Shown: positions 1 through 8,336 of the stretch, piece after piece | Layout of the letters: each line of letters starts with the position of its first letter | Position numbering within the stretch: the stretch's first letter is position 1 | Origin: Lactococcus cremoris subsp. cremoris NBRC 100676 | GTDB lineage: Bacteria > Bacillota > Bacilli > Lactobacillales > Streptococcaceae | Direction of reading: 5' to 3' | DNA: 38,338 nt | Assembly (NCBI RefSeq): GCF_001591705.1 | Contig: NZ_BCVK01000018.1 | Coordinates: 1-38,338 of the forward strand | The notes under the pieces: generated by a model | Database searches by the model: none | Seen by the model: the letters and a program-made list of their open reading frames with translations, nothing else | What the model was told of the DNA's origin: nothing | Made by a program: the position numbers and the translations under genes

Positions 1-74
1 AATTCGGGTTATTTCTTATATTTTTTAATCAATGGTGAACTTCTATAATAAAATTTTAGAGTTACCTGTCATTT

Positions 75-899
75 TTAATTTTTCGTAAATTTTAGATAAG
101 TACAATCCAACCAACCAGATTCACCACTGCGTTCAACTAGAAAACTACTTTCTGTAACCTTTCCAATTGCTAGACCCATTTTTTGCCACTGAGCAAAATG
201 CTCTGAAATAGAAATGGTTCCTTTTTGTCTTGGACTTTGTCTAATCGCAAAATATTGAGTAAAAGTTTGATTTCCGTCAATAGAGGGCTGGTCTTCTCTA
301 ACATTTTTGATGACTTGATAAGTCGCTCCGTCAAGTTGATATGTCCCAAGCACATTACCTTGCGTTGTAGCGGTTGTAATCGGAGTTTTTTCAGATTGTT
401 CACCATTACCAAACCAATCATCAACAATATAATACTCGACAAGCTTTTCATTAGGGTCAGTCGCAGTTTCATTACGAATCCAGCCGTAAATTCCTATATA
501 GTTATAATTTCCTGCTGTTCCTTCTCCTGATTTTTTATAACTAAACTGACAAGAAATATTTCCAATATTTTTAATGTCTTCTCCAGCATTCGTCCAACTA
601 TAGCCAACACGTGCTAAAAAATCATCCGAATCTGACCAAGTCGCCTTAAAAGCTGCACCACCTCTTTGTGATGCCCCATACCAAGAAAGCGTATGTTTCA
701 CCCCTCCTTGATACCATAAAGTATAGTCATAGGGGCTTTTGCCTAATGTTTGCGGACCGTTACTTTGTGCTTGAAAAGTTTGCACCGTTGGATTTTTTTC
801 ATTTTTATCTAGTAATTTTTTATTTTTACAAGCTTGCAAGCCTAATAGAGCAAAGATGATTAGACTTATTAGAGTGAGTTTTTTAGTTCCTCTTCTCAT
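75..899 (-). CDS. Lipoprotein with a glycoside hydrolase family 11 endo-1,4-beta-xylanase domain
   Basis: The 274-residue product starts with MRRGTKK, a hydrophobic stretch and a lipobox LQAC (Cys24), so it should be a lipid-anchored exported protein. The rest reads as a GH11 jelly-roll xylanase. It shows FLARVGYSW (94-102), YIGIYGWIRN (134-143), the nucleophile signature LVEYYIVDDW with Glu155, NVREDQPSIDGNQTFTQY (199-216), then GTISISEHFAQW (227-238) and the acid/base region LVERSGESGW with Glu256. The length fits a GH11 domain of about 200 residues plus signal and linker. GH11 enzymes hydrolyse internal beta-1,4 bonds of xylan. The adjacent xylA and xylR support a xylan/xylose role. A GAGG ribosome binding site precedes the ATG. 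The motifs and both glutamates are seen; activity and anchoring are inferred. Confidence 0.85.
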   Translation of the reverse strand: MRRGTKKLTLISLIIFALLGLQACKNKKLLDKNEKNPTVQTFQAQSNGPQTLGKSPYDYTLWYQGGVKHTLSWYGASQRGGAAFKATWSDSDDFLARVGYSWTNAGEDIKNIGNISCQFSYKKSGEGTAGNYNYIGIYGWIRNETATDPNEKLVEYYIVDDWFGNGEQSEKTPITTATTQGNVLGTYQLDGATYQVIKNVREDQPSIDGNQTFTQYFAIRQSPRQKGTISISEHFAQWQKMGLAIGKVTESSFLVERSGESGWLDCTYLKFTKN

Positions 900-948
900 T
901 GTTTTTCCTCAAACTTTACGGATTTTGTAAAGCTATTTCATAACAACA

Positions 949-996
949 AAAAAATAAGTTATCTCGCAAGTTTGATAAAACCTCACGAGATAACTT
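949..996 (-). terminator. Terminator between xylA and the xylanase gene
   Basis: An 11-bp inverted repeat (AAGTTATCTCG / CGAGATAACTT, arms 956-966 and 986-996) is followed on the minus strand by ATTTTTTT. It lies just after the xylA stop, so xylA readthrough into the xylanase gene is probably limited. Confidence 0.75.
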
Positions 997-1005
997 TATC
1001 AAAGT

Positions 1006-2331
1006 TTAAACAAGATAGTCATTCAATACTGATTTGATATATTCTAAGTGGTTAGAATCAAGTTCGATGTCATCCCCATGCTCAAGAGCATAAGCAGCAA
1101 GACTTTCAAAAGTTGCTGTTCCATTTTCGATAGATTGACCAACTTCTGTCTTCTTGTATGAACTATAACGTTCTTCAACGATATCAGACAAGAATTTGTC
1201 TTCAATGATGGCTGCTGCACCTTTAAGCGCACGTGCATAAGTATCCATCCCTGCAATATGAGCCAAAATCAAATCTTCGGCTTTGAAGCTTGTACGACGA
1301 ACTTTGGCATCAAAGTTAATTCCACCTTTACCAAGTCCACCGTTCAAAAGAATTTGGTGCATAGCAAGCGTGATATCAATGACAAGTGTTGGAAATTCAT
1401 CAGTATCCCAGCCGAGCAAATAATTTCCTTGATTGGCATCGATTGAACCTAAGGCACCAAAAGTACGTGCAGTATTTAATTCGTGTTCAAAAGTATGACC
1501 AGCCAACCAAGCATGGTTTGTTTCAAGATTGAGTTTGAAATATTTGTCCAAATCATATTTTTGCAAGAAAGCAAGAGCTGTCGCTGCATCAAAGTCGTAT
1601 TGGTGAGTCATTGGTTCTTTTGGTTTTGGTTCAATCAAGAAGATTGGCAAATGGTTAATTGATTTTGCATAATCAATCGCCAAATGGAAGAATTTTGCCA
1701 TGTGATCCATTTCAAGACCCATGTCTGTGTTCAAAAGTGATTCGTAACCTTCACGACCACCCCAGAATACGTAGTTTTCACCACCAAGTTTTTTAGAAAG
1801 TTCAAGTCCTTTTTTGACTTGAGCAGCACCATAAGCAAAAACTTCAGCACGATTTGATGTCGAAACCCCATTCATATAACGTGGGTTTGAGAACATATTT
1901 GCCGTATTCCAGAGGAGTTTAATGCCTGTTTCTGTTTCTTTTTGTTTTTCAAGAAGATGGTCAGTAATTTCATCTAAGTTTGCATAAAATTCTTTCAAAG
2001 AATTTCCTTTAGGCGCGATGTCAATATCATGGAAACAATAATATTTAACACCCAATTTTTCGGCAATTTCAAAGAAAGCATCTACTCGACGATGAGCACG
2101 GTCAAGTTCAGAGCCACCTTCCAAGTCCCAAGGACGTTCCATTGTGGCACTACCAAATGGGTCAGCCCCGTCCATCGTAATTGTATGCCAAAAAGCAAGG
2201 GCGAAATGAAGCTGTTCTTCCATTGTTTTCCCAGCAACCACTTCTTCTGGGTTATAATGGCGGAAGGCAAACATGTTTTTAGTTTTTGTACCTTCATATT
2301 TGATAGGTGCGATGTCGTTAAAGTAAGCCAT
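1006..2331 (-). CDS. xylA: Xylose isomerase
   Basis: XylA interconverts D-xylose and D-xylulose (EC 5.3.1.5), the first cytoplasmic step of xylose use. The 441-residue length is typical of class II bacterial xylose isomerases. It carries the catalytic YYCFHDIDIAPKG segment (His and Asp), the VFWGGREGYESLLNTD signature, IEPKPKEP and NHAWLAGHTFEHEL, which supply metal and substrate ligands. All landmark residues appear intact. A strong AGGAGG ribosome binding site precedes the ATG at 2331. The gene is divergent from xylR, the likely activator, across a 104-bp gap. The usual downstream partner xylB (xylulokinase) is absent here: the next gene is the GH11 xylanase. Identification is secure; use in xylose growth depends on a kinase elsewhere. 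Confidence 0.97.
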   Translation of the reverse strand: MAYFNDIAPIKYEGTKTKNMFAFRHYNPEEVVAGKTMEEQLHFALAFWHTITMDGADPFGSATMERPWDLEGGSELDRAHRRVDAFFEIAEKLGVKYYCFHDIDIAPKGNSLKEFYANLDEITDHLLEKQKETETGIKLLWNTANMFSNPRYMNGVSTSNRAEVFAYGAAQVKKGLELSKKLGGENYVFWGGREGYESLLNTDMGLEMDHMAKFFHLAIDYAKSINHLPIFLIEPKPKEPMTHQYDFDAATALAFLQKYDLDKYFKLNLETNHAWLAGHTFEHELNTARTFGALGSIDANQGNYLLGWDTDEFPTLVIDITLAMHQILLNGGLGKGGINFDAKVRRTSFKAEDLILAHIAGMDTYARALKGAAAIIEDKFLSDIVEERYSSYKKTEVGQSIENGTATFESLAAYALEHGDDIELDSNHLEYIKSVLNDYLV

Positions 2332-2390
2332 TTTTATAGCTCCTCCTCTTTATGATATTAATATTATTTTCAAACTCGAAATTACTACTA

Positions 2391-2408
2391 TACATTTGTT
2401 GTAATGTA
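2391..2408. promoter_or_regulatory. Inverted repeat in the xylA-xylR divergent promoter region
   Basis: TACATT-TGTTGT-AATGTA forms a 6-bp-arm inverted repeat in the middle of the 104-bp gap between divergent xylA and xylR. It is a candidate XylR or other regulator site. Position is the only support; AraC-type activators usually bind direct repeats. Confidence 0.35.
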
Positions 2409-2435
2409 TGTCATAATAATAGTGATTAGGAGAGA

Positions 2436-3374
2436 ATGAACATGAAAAATGAATTAGAGAATATTTATCACTCAAAAATAAATAATTTTAATTTTTTACT
2501 TGTTGATATTACTTACCGTAAACCTCATCTTCATTTTGACATTGAATTAGCATTTGTCTTAGAAGGGCTCGGTACTGTAACCACTCAAGAAAATTTCTTT
2601 GAAATCACTGCTGGACAAGCTATTATTTTTAATAGTTGTCAGGTTCATGAGCTTTCATCAAGTGACTCTATGAAACTGTTAATTCTGCAATTTTCATCAG
2701 AAATTTTTAAAATTATCTTCCCTCAACTTGATAAAATTTATTTTGAAAGTCACCCTTTCAATCTAGAAAATCAACCTGAAACCTTGAAATTACTCTTGCA
2801 AGCAGCCTTAAGTTATTTTGCAGATGATAAGAATAATTCTTTACGAACTCACGGCTATACTTCACTTTTACTAGACCGTTTGTTAAGTATTTCTGAGTAC
2901 AGTATTTTAAGCAGCTCTGAACAAAATAAATTGATGGACCTGCAAGAGCGAATGGAGCGGATTTCTTCCTACATTCATGAGAACTACGACCACAAAATTT
3001 CTCTGGAAATGATTGCCTCACATGAAGGATTGTCCCGAACTTATTTTTCTCATTTCTTTAAAAGTAATTTTGGGATAAATTTTAACGAATATTTAAATAA
3101 AATCCGTTCAGAAAAAGCAAGAACACTCCTTTCTTCTTTCAAAGATAATTTACTAAACATCGCTTATATGTGTGGCTTTTCGGATATCCGAACGCTCAAT
3201 ACTGCTTTTGTCAAATCCTATGGCGTTTTGCCAAAAGATTTTCGGAAAAACAATGTTCTCTTCCCCAATCTGAACTATATGACTTTCAATCAAGATAAAA
3301 TTGATAATCAAGTTTTTTATTCTGATAGGGGTTCTCTTGATATTTTGCAATACTATCTCGAAAAACAATTTTGA
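2436..3374 (+). CDS. xylR: AraC-family transcriptional regulator of xylose genes
   Basis: This 312-residue protein has a cupin-like sensor half (HLHFDIELAFVLEGLGTVTTQ near 30-50, a typical AraC_binding motif) and a C-terminal double helix-turn-helix. The first helix pair is ISLEMIASHEGLSRTYFSHFFKSNFGINFNEYLNKIR; the second includes LLNIAYMCGFSDIRTLNTAFVKSYGVLPKDFR. Lactococcal XylR is an AraC-type xylose activator, unlike the ROK-type XylR of bacilli, and the divergent xylA supports this name. AGGAG lies only three bases before the first ATG (2436); a second in-frame ATG at 2442 is nine bases away and is an equally reasonable start. The ligand is inferred. Confidence 0.88.
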   Translation: MNMKNELENIYHSKINNFNFLLVDITYRKPHLHFDIELAFVLEGLGTVTTQENFFEITAGQAIIFNSCQVHELSSSDSMKLLILQFSSEIFKIIFPQLDKIYFESHPFNLENQPETLKLLLQAALSYFADDKNNSLRTHGYTSLLLDRLLSISEYSILSSSEQNKLMDLQERMERISSYIHENYDHKISLEMIASHEGLSRTYFSHFFKSNFGINFNEYLNKIRSEKARTLLSSFKDNLLNIAYMCGFSDIRTLNTAFVKSYGVLPKDFRKNNVLFPNLNYMTFNQDKIDNQVFYSDRGSLDILQYYLEKQF

Positions 3375-3499
3375 AAAACAATTAATTTTAGCTCAATGTT
3401 TTCACTTGTTAATGATACCGCTTTCCAAAGAGTTTATCTTACTTATTTGTTCTTTTTTTTAGGGGAAATGTTGTCATTTTACCCTATCCAAAGTAAATA

Positions 3500-3531
3500 A
3501 AAAAATACTTGATATTAATCAAGTATTTTTT
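3500..3531. terminator. Bidirectional terminator between convergent xylR and purK
   Basis: AAAAAATACTTGAT, a short ATTA loop and the complementary ATCAAGTATTTTTT form a hairpin with A/T tails on both sides, so it can serve both convergent genes. It touches the purK stop codon. Confidence 0.8.
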
Positions 3532-4636
3532 AATCCCAAATTTTTGTGGCTTTAATTTCATTAATTGTTTTGTCAAAATCATTCGTTAAGATAGTCACAT
3601 GTCCCATCTTTCGGTTATGTTTAGCATCAGGCTTTCCGTAATCATGTTGATGCCAATCCGCATGATTATGATTGAGCACCTTAATGGCTTCCACATGTTG
3701 TCCTAAAACATTTAACATAATAGCAGCATTTAAGAGTTTGGGTTCCGGTAAATCTTCTCCTAAAATTCCTTTGATATGCAAGTCAAATTGATTGAAATCA
3801 CAGGCTTCAATGGTAAAATGACCACTATTATGCGGTCTTGGCGCAAGTTCATTGACATAGATTTGACCGTCAGCTGTTAAAAACATCTCAACACAAAGCG
3901 TTCCAGAAAGTTTCAATTTCTCTGCAATTGATTTCGCAATTTTATTAGCTTCGTCAGTGATTTTGTCAGTCACACGAGCTGGTGAAATCGTCTGATGTAA
4001 AATATTTTCGCGGTGCTCATTTTCGGCCAAAGGAAAAGTAACATACTCATGACCATTTCCACTAATAATGACTGAAATTTCACGGTCAAAGGAAATAAAA
4101 TCTTCTAAAACACATTCGGAAATTTCTGTCAGTGATTGAGCAGCTGACAAGTCTTTGTCCGTCTTTAAAACTACTTGTCCATGTCCATCATAACCTCCCG
4201 TCGTCGTCTTCAAAACTTGTTTTTTAGTGACGACTTGCGGAAGTTTTTCTTTTGAATCAATCAATTGCCATGGAGCAACTTTGACTTTTGCTTCATTTGT
4301 CAAAAATTCTTTTTCAAAGCGTCGGTTTTGTGTAATCTCTAGCAAACGAATTCCTTGAGGAATCTTGACGCAAGCTTCAATCTCATGTAGTGCTTCTGCT
4401 GAAACATTTTCAAACTCATAAGTAATAACATCGCAAGCATAGGCAAGTCGCAATAAATTTTCTACATCATCATAAGGAGCAACAATGAGTTCATCAGATA
4501 CTTTTGCCGCTGAGCAATTTGGATTAGGGTCCAGAGTAATCACCTTATGCCCCATATATTGAGCGGCAATTGCCATCATCTGTCCAAGCTGACCTCCACC
4601 AATGATTCCAATCGTTTGCTTTGTATTCTTTATCAC
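3530..4636 (-). CDS. purK: 5-(carboxyamino)imidazole ribonucleotide synthase (ATP-dependent AIR carboxylase subunit)
   Basis: PurK uses ATP and bicarbonate to carboxylate AIR to N5-CAIR, the step before PurE. The 368-residue sequence opens with IGIIGGGQLGQMMAIAA, the PurK nucleotide-fold signature, and has ATP-grasp elements: TTGGYDGHGQVV, the acidic EDFISFDREISVI, and NELAPRPHNSGHFTIEAC. The start is GTG at 4636, with TAGG seven bases upstream; no better ATG lies in frame near it. It follows purE by about 55 bp and ends the purD-HAD-purE-purK unit. Expression is probably from the PurBox promoter upstream of purD. Confidence 0.96.
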   Translation of the reverse strand: MIKNTKQTIGIIGGGQLGQMMAIAAQYMGHKVITLDPNPNCSAAKVSDELIVAPYDDVENLLRLAYACDVITYEFENVSAEALHEIEACVKIPQGIRLLEITQNRRFEKEFLTNEAKVKVAPWQLIDSKEKLPQVVTKKQVLKTTTGGYDGHGQVVLKTDKDLSAAQSLTEISECVLEDFISFDREISVIISGNGHEYVTFPLAENEHRENILHQTISPARVTDKITDEANKIAKSIAEKLKLSGTLCVEMFLTADGQIYVNELAPRPHNSGHFTIEACDFNQFDLHIKGILGEDLPEPKLLNAAIMLNVLGQHVEAIKVLNHNHADWHQHDYGKPDAKHNRKMGHVTILTNDFDKTINEIKATKIWD

Positions 4637-4691
4637 AAGTTTTCCTACCCTTCATTTTTAGAAATCTAACCGCTTTTGTATTTTTATTAAA

Positions 4692-5177
4692 TCATTTCAA
4701 TTCATTGTTTGATTGCTCAACCATTTCTTGAGCGGCTGCCCGATAGTTCACTAATTTATTGTATAAATCATCATCATTATTTGCCAAAAGTTGCAAGGCA
4801 AATAATGCCGCATTTTTTGCCCCAGCCTCTCCAATTGCCATTGTCGCTACAGGAACGCCTGCTGGCATTTGAACAATTGAATAAAGAGAGTCAAGACCGG
4901 ATAAAGCCCGTGATTTGATTGGCACACCAATCACTGGAACAAGCGTCTGAGCAGCAACCATTCCTGGTAAGTGTGCAGCTCCACCAGCGCCAGCAATGAT
5001 AACCTTACAGCCTTGTTCATGGGCCTGATTGGAAAATTCAGCCATTAAAGCCGGTGTCCGATGAGCTGAGACAACTTTTTTCTCATAAGCTAACCCAAAA
5101 TCATCTAAAATCTTCGCTGTTTCTTTCATTGTGGCCCAGTCTGAACTTGAACCCATGATAATTGCAACTTCTGTCAT
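4692..5177 (-). CDS. purE: N5-CAIR mutase (phosphoribosylaminoimidazole carboxylase catalytic subunit)
   Basis: PurE converts N5-CAIR to CAIR, completing the two-step carboxylation with PurK. The 161-residue protein is of class I length. It shows the [13 protein letters not shown] phosphate-binding loop, [11 protein letters not shown] with the catalytic histidine, and [17 protein letters not shown]. Its ATG overlaps the stop of the upstream HAD pseudogene in ATGA, with GGAG inside that gene's end, so translational coupling was likely before the upstream gene broke. purK follows. Confidence 0.97.
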   Translation of the reverse strand: MTEVAIIMGSSSDWATMKETAKILDDFGLAYEKKVVSAHRTPALMAEFSNQAHEQGCKVIIAGAGGAAHLPGMVAAQTLVPVIGVPIKSRALSGLDSLYSIVQMPAGVPVATMAIGEAGAKNAALFALQLLANNDDDLYNKLVNYRAAAQEMVEQSNNELK

Positions 5178-5901
5178 TTTATTTTCTCCAAATATCTTAA
5201 AATTTCTTTTTCATTTAAATGAATATCTGCAAAATCTAATGCTTGATTACTTCCAACTGCAATTGAGAGCTCTGCATGGCGAAGTAATTGGATATTATTA
5301 TCATCATTTCCAAAAGAAATATATTCTTCTTTAGGAAAATACTGACGCAATGTGGTGTATTTATTTACTCCTTTAGCGGTTAAATCAATACTTTTCGCTT
5401 CTTCAGCCTAACAATTTCAAGATTTAGTTTTTTCAATTCATGCAAGATTATTTCTGATTGAGGGTTGAGTAGGTTGCATTTGATTGCTCTGTCAATTTCT
5501 GATAGAGAAACATTTTTGGCTAAGTGACACTGGTCAATCTTGTCATTAATTTGCGCTCTTTCTTCATCCCTATTTAAGAGCGCATAGTTCCAATCAGAAT
5601 CAACTAGATAGTCCAAATCTTGGTCAGTAATTATTTTTTTTATTAACAAAAAATCATGCGCTGAAATAGGTTGTACAATCTCAATTTGTTGCTGCTTATT
5701 TCTGGCAATTGAGCCATTTCCACCTATCAACAGCTCTTTTGGAAAGGCTGATAAAAGTGGTAACATATCTCGAATGGGTCTAGCCGAAGCAAAAATCAGT
5801 TGATTTTTTAATGATAGTTCTGTCAGAGATTCTAAAAGTTCTAAGGAAATGCTTTTGCCGTCAAAAGATATTGTACCATCAAGGTCAAAAACAAAAATCA
5901 T
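5174..5901 (-). pseudogene. Cof/HAD-IIB-type phosphatase, disrupted by a one-base frameshift
   Basis: The first frame (5380-5901) starts MIFVFDLDGTISFDG, the HAD motif I, and shows FASARPIRDM (motif II) and GGNGS. Its reading ends at a TAA after KKRKVLI. Near 5400-5410 the next frame resumes the same protein: AEEAKSIDLTAKGVNKYT, then YISFGNDDNN (HAD motif IV) and a natural end EKIK. The whole span is 728 bases, one short of 243 codons, so a single deleted base explains the break. The restored protein would be 242 residues. Its TGA overlaps the purE ATG (ATGA), so it belongs to the purD operon. A sugar- or nucleotide-phosphatase role is inferred only. The broken product lacks motif IV and should be inactive. 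Confidence 0.85.
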
Positions 5902-5972
5902 GTCAGCTCCATTTCTAAACTACTTTTCAAGAGTAAAAATTCTATCAGCAATCTTTCAAAACTTTGATTAAG

Positions 5973-7214
5973 TTATTTAACGGCTTTTGAACCAATGTCA
6001 TGCCGATAAAAGAGCCCTTGATTATCTAATTTATCAAGTTTATCATAGAGTGATTTCTGCGTACTTGCGATATCTTTTCCACTTTCAGAAAGAAGATATA
6101 CACGTCCACCACTACTTACAAGTTGATTGGCTTCATTCTCTGTTACACCTGCATAATAGACATTCAGCTCTTTAGGAATATCAGGAAGAATGCTTCCTGT
6201 TTTTGCTTGAGCTGGATAACCCTCTGAGGCAACAACTACTCCCAAAGTTACGCCTGTTTCAAGCCATTCTAATGTTGGCACATCTCCAGCTAAAATATCA
6301 ATGATTGCCTGTGCCAAATCACTTTTAAGCCTAGGCAGAACAACTTGGGTTTCAGGATCACCAAACCTTGCATTAAATTCGATTGTCTTGACCCCATCTG
6401 CTGTCAAAATCAATCCAGCATAAAGAACACCAGTAAACGAATTTCCCTCGTTAATCAATCCCGCAACCGTGGGTTTCACAACTTTTTCTAAAGCTTCATT
6501 TATCACTTCTTTAGGAAGGTGAGGGACTGGGGAGTAGGCCCCCATACCACCTGTATTTGGTCCTTTATCACCATCAAAAGCACGTTTATGGTCTTGAGCA
6601 ATAGGCATTGGATAAATCTTTCCTTGATGAACAAAACTAAATAAAGAAAACTCCTCCCCATCAAGAAACTCTTCAATCACAACTTTCCCTTGGCTTCCAG
6701 AAAATATATCTGCTAATGCCGCTCTCGCACTTGCAATATCAAAAGCAACTGTTACTCCTTTTCCGGCCGCTAATCCATCTGCTTTAATCACAATGGGAAC
6801 CCCATGTTGTTTAAGATGTGAGAGCGCTGGTTCTAAAGAATCAAAAGTTGCATAATCTGCCGTAGGAACACCATATTTTTTCATGATTGACTTTGCAAAA
6901 TCTTTAGAGCCTTCAAGTTCGGCAGCTTTTTTTCTTGGTCCAAAGATAATTAGATTTTTCTCTTCAAAAGCATCGACTACACCATTCATAAGCGCTGTTT
7001 CTGGTCCGACAAAACTTAAGTCAATGTTCTCTTTTTGAGCAAATTCAACCAATTCATCATTTGAAAGTTCGGAAATACCAACTATTTGAATTCCATCTTT
7101 TTTCATTCCTGAGTTGCCTGGAGCAACAAATACTTTTTCAACTTGAGGGCTTTCCATAAATTTTTTTGCCAGAGCATGTTCACGGCCACCTGAGCCAATT
7201 ACCAAAATTTTCAT
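5973..7214 (-). CDS. purD: Phosphoribosylamine-glycine ligase (GAR synthetase)
   Basis: PurD ligates glycine to phosphoribosylamine with ATP, step 2 of IMP synthesis. It opens MKILVIGSGGREHALA, the family N-terminus, followed by GPETALMNGVVDAF, the ATP-grasp segment IVIKADGLAAGKGVTVA, the PurD signature RFGDPETQ and a C-terminal YYAGV region. The length is 413 residues. A preceding in-frame ATG (7217) is only two bases from GGAG, so the second ATG at 7214 (five-base spacing) is preferred. The gene leads the purD-HAD-purE-purK unit and has its own PurBox promoter with a long leader of about 184 bases. Confidence 0.96.
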   Translation of the reverse strand: MKILVIGSGGREHALAKKFMESPQVEKVFVAPGNSGMKKDGIQIVGISELSNDELVEFAQKENIDLSFVGPETALMNGVVDAFEEKNLIIFGPRKKAAELEGSKDFAKSIMKKYGVPTADYATFDSLEPALSHLKQHGVPIVIKADGLAAGKGVTVAFDIASARAALADIFSGSQGKVVIEEFLDGEEFSLFSFVHQGKIYPMPIAQDHKRAFDGDKGPNTGGMGAYSPVPHLPKEVINEALEKVVKPTVAGLINEGNSFTGVLYAGLILTADGVKTIEFNARFGDPETQVVLPRLKSDLAQAIIDILAGDVPTLEWLETGVTLGVVVASEGYPAQAKTGSILPDIPKELNVYYAGVTENEANQLVSSGGRVYLLSESGKDIASTQKSLYDKLDKLDNQGLFYRHDIGSKAVK

Positions 7215-7217
7215 CAT

Positions 7218-7606
7218 TTCTCCGATATTTTCGATTCTTCCAAATTCTTGTGATTGCAGTTAATACAGCAATTCATTTAAATATTTTATTGTTTTTTCAC
7301 TTCTCTATTTGCTCTTTCTAAATTGTTAAAGCAGCAAGTTGAGACCCTTTTTTTAACGAAGAGTTATCGTCCTCGTTTTGTTCAGTCATAAATCTTATAT
7401 TTCTATCTTAAAAGAATTACTAGAAAAGAAAAAGCCTGAGCAAAAATTTCATAAAATAATAGGCTAGATTGTTCGGAATTTACTTGGATTTCAATTCTCG
7501 TTTTTTTAAAATTTATAGATTACCTTTTATTTATTTTTTCTTCCTATCGCATTTTTCTTTAAAAACATGTAAAATAAATTTAAGTAGAAATAGAAAGTAG
7601 AATATC
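7218..7606. other. Divergent intergenic region between purD and a tetR gene
   Basis: This 389-bp gap holds the purD promoter (7405-7480), its long leader, and the promoter of the rightward tetR (candidate extended -10 TAAAAT at 7570-7575). Inside the leader is a 23-codon minus-strand open frame (7318-7389, MTEQNEDDNSS...) with no ribosome binding site; it starts close to the predicted transcription start and I do not call it a gene. No RNA gene or mobile element is visible. Confidence 0.6.
7405..7480 (-). promoter_or_regulatory. PurR-activated promoter of purD (PurBox plus -10)
   Basis: The minus strand has AATTCCGAACAAT (7468-7480), a perfect match to the lactococcal PurBox AWWWCCGAACWWT. 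A -10 TAAGAT lies at 7405-7410, placing the start near 7398 and the central PurBox G at about -76, the spacing recalled for L. lactis PurR promoters. There is no clear -35. Between them is only a weak hairpin (AGCCT...AGGCT plus Ts). Confidence 0.85.
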
Positions 7607-8233
7607 ATGGCGACCCAACCAACAAAAGACAAAATTATTAGCAGTAGCTGGGAACTTCTACAAGAGCTTCCACTCACAGAATTTTCAATGCGCAAATTAG
7701 CTAGTCGGCTAGGAATGACCGTCTCTTCTCTTTACTATCATTTTTCAAGTAAAGAGGCACTTTTTGCTGAACTGATTGATAAAGCCACCCTTGAAATCAT
7801 TTTTCCAGCAAACGAAAAAACTTGGCAAAATCGCCTTTTTGTTTATGGAAAAAATATTTATGCTGTTTTAGAATCTTATCCAAATCTTGCTCAATTGATG
7901 ATGGATTATCCACCAGAATCCGAAAATTATCTACGACTTTTTGACAAACTTTTGATGATTGTAGATGATCTTAATCTCACTGATGACCGTAAATTTTATA
8001 CCGTTAACCTTTATCTAAATTTTATCTACAGCAGTAAAATAGATAGTGATCGCTTAGTAGAACAACCCGAAAAACCTCTTTCGACTGTCAAAATTCCTCT
8101 TATTCAACTTGCTCCTTTTCTCGATAAATATTGGCAGACAGAAAGTCTTACCAGCTTAAGTTCGTCTGAAAGTTTTGAATTTGGACTAGAACTTATCATT
8201 TCGGGCATCGAAAAAATGGTTCAAACTGATTAA
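7607..8233 (+). CDS. TetR-family transcriptional repressor
   Basis: This 208-residue regulator has an N-terminal TetR helix-turn-helix, FSMRKLASRLGMTVSSLYYHFSSKEALFAELI (about 27-58), and a helical ligand-binding C-terminal half without specific signatures. It lies directly upstream of the decayed DHA2 efflux pump in the same direction. The large inverted repeat over that pump's promoter is the obvious operator candidate. The ribosome binding site (AGAAAG) is weak. The ligand is unknown; a drug or other exported compound is likely by analogy. With the pump broken, the regulator may have lost its target. Confidence 0.88.
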   Translation: MATQPTKDKIISSSWELLQELPLTEFSMRKLASRLGMTVSSLYYHFSSKEALFAELIDKATLEIIFPANEKTWQNRLFVYGKNIYAVLESYPNLAQLMMDYPPESENYLRLFDKLLMIVDDLNLTDDRKFYTVNLYLNFIYSSKIDSDRLVEQPEKPLSTVKIPLIQLAPFLDKYWQTESLTSLSSSESFEFGLELIISGIEKMVQTD

Positions 8234-8238
8234 TTCAT

Positions 8239-8265
8239 AAAAAACTTCTAAAAGGAAGTTTTTTT
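8239..8265 (+). terminator. Terminator after the tetR gene
   Basis: AAAAAACTTC-TAAAA-GGAAGTTTTTTT hairpin with a T tail, immediately after the stop codon. Confidence 0.8.
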
Positions 8266-8266
8266 C

Positions 8267-8318
8267 TTGACTTTATTTTAGAACAACGGTATTATTTTTA
8301 CCGAACAGTGTTCTAAAA
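8267..8318 (+). promoter_or_regulatory. Promoter and probable TetR operator of the DHA2 efflux gene
   Basis: TTGACT (8267-8272), a 17-bp spacer and TATTAT (8290-8295) form the promoter. It is embraced by an inverted repeat TTTTAGAACA (8276-8285) / TGTTCTAAAA (8309-8318), with an inner GGTA...TACC pair. This spans spacer, -10 and start, as expected for a repressor site. Confidence 0.7.
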
Positions 8319-8336
8319 CAAAAAAAGAAGGTTCTT

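Noticed and set aside
3413-3426. cre-like TGATACCGCTTTCC downstream of xylR
   Set aside because: One mismatch to the CcpA consensus, but it lies after the xylR stop between convergent genes, with no promoter to control.
7318-7389. 23-codon open frame in the purD leader as a possible leader peptide
   Set aside because: No ribosome binding site and no run of regulatory codons; length is within chance for AT-rich DNA.
8297-8309. CCGAAC motif near the DHA2 promoter as a PurBox
   Set aside because: Only a partial match on flanks and wrong distance; it is better explained as part of the TetR dyad.
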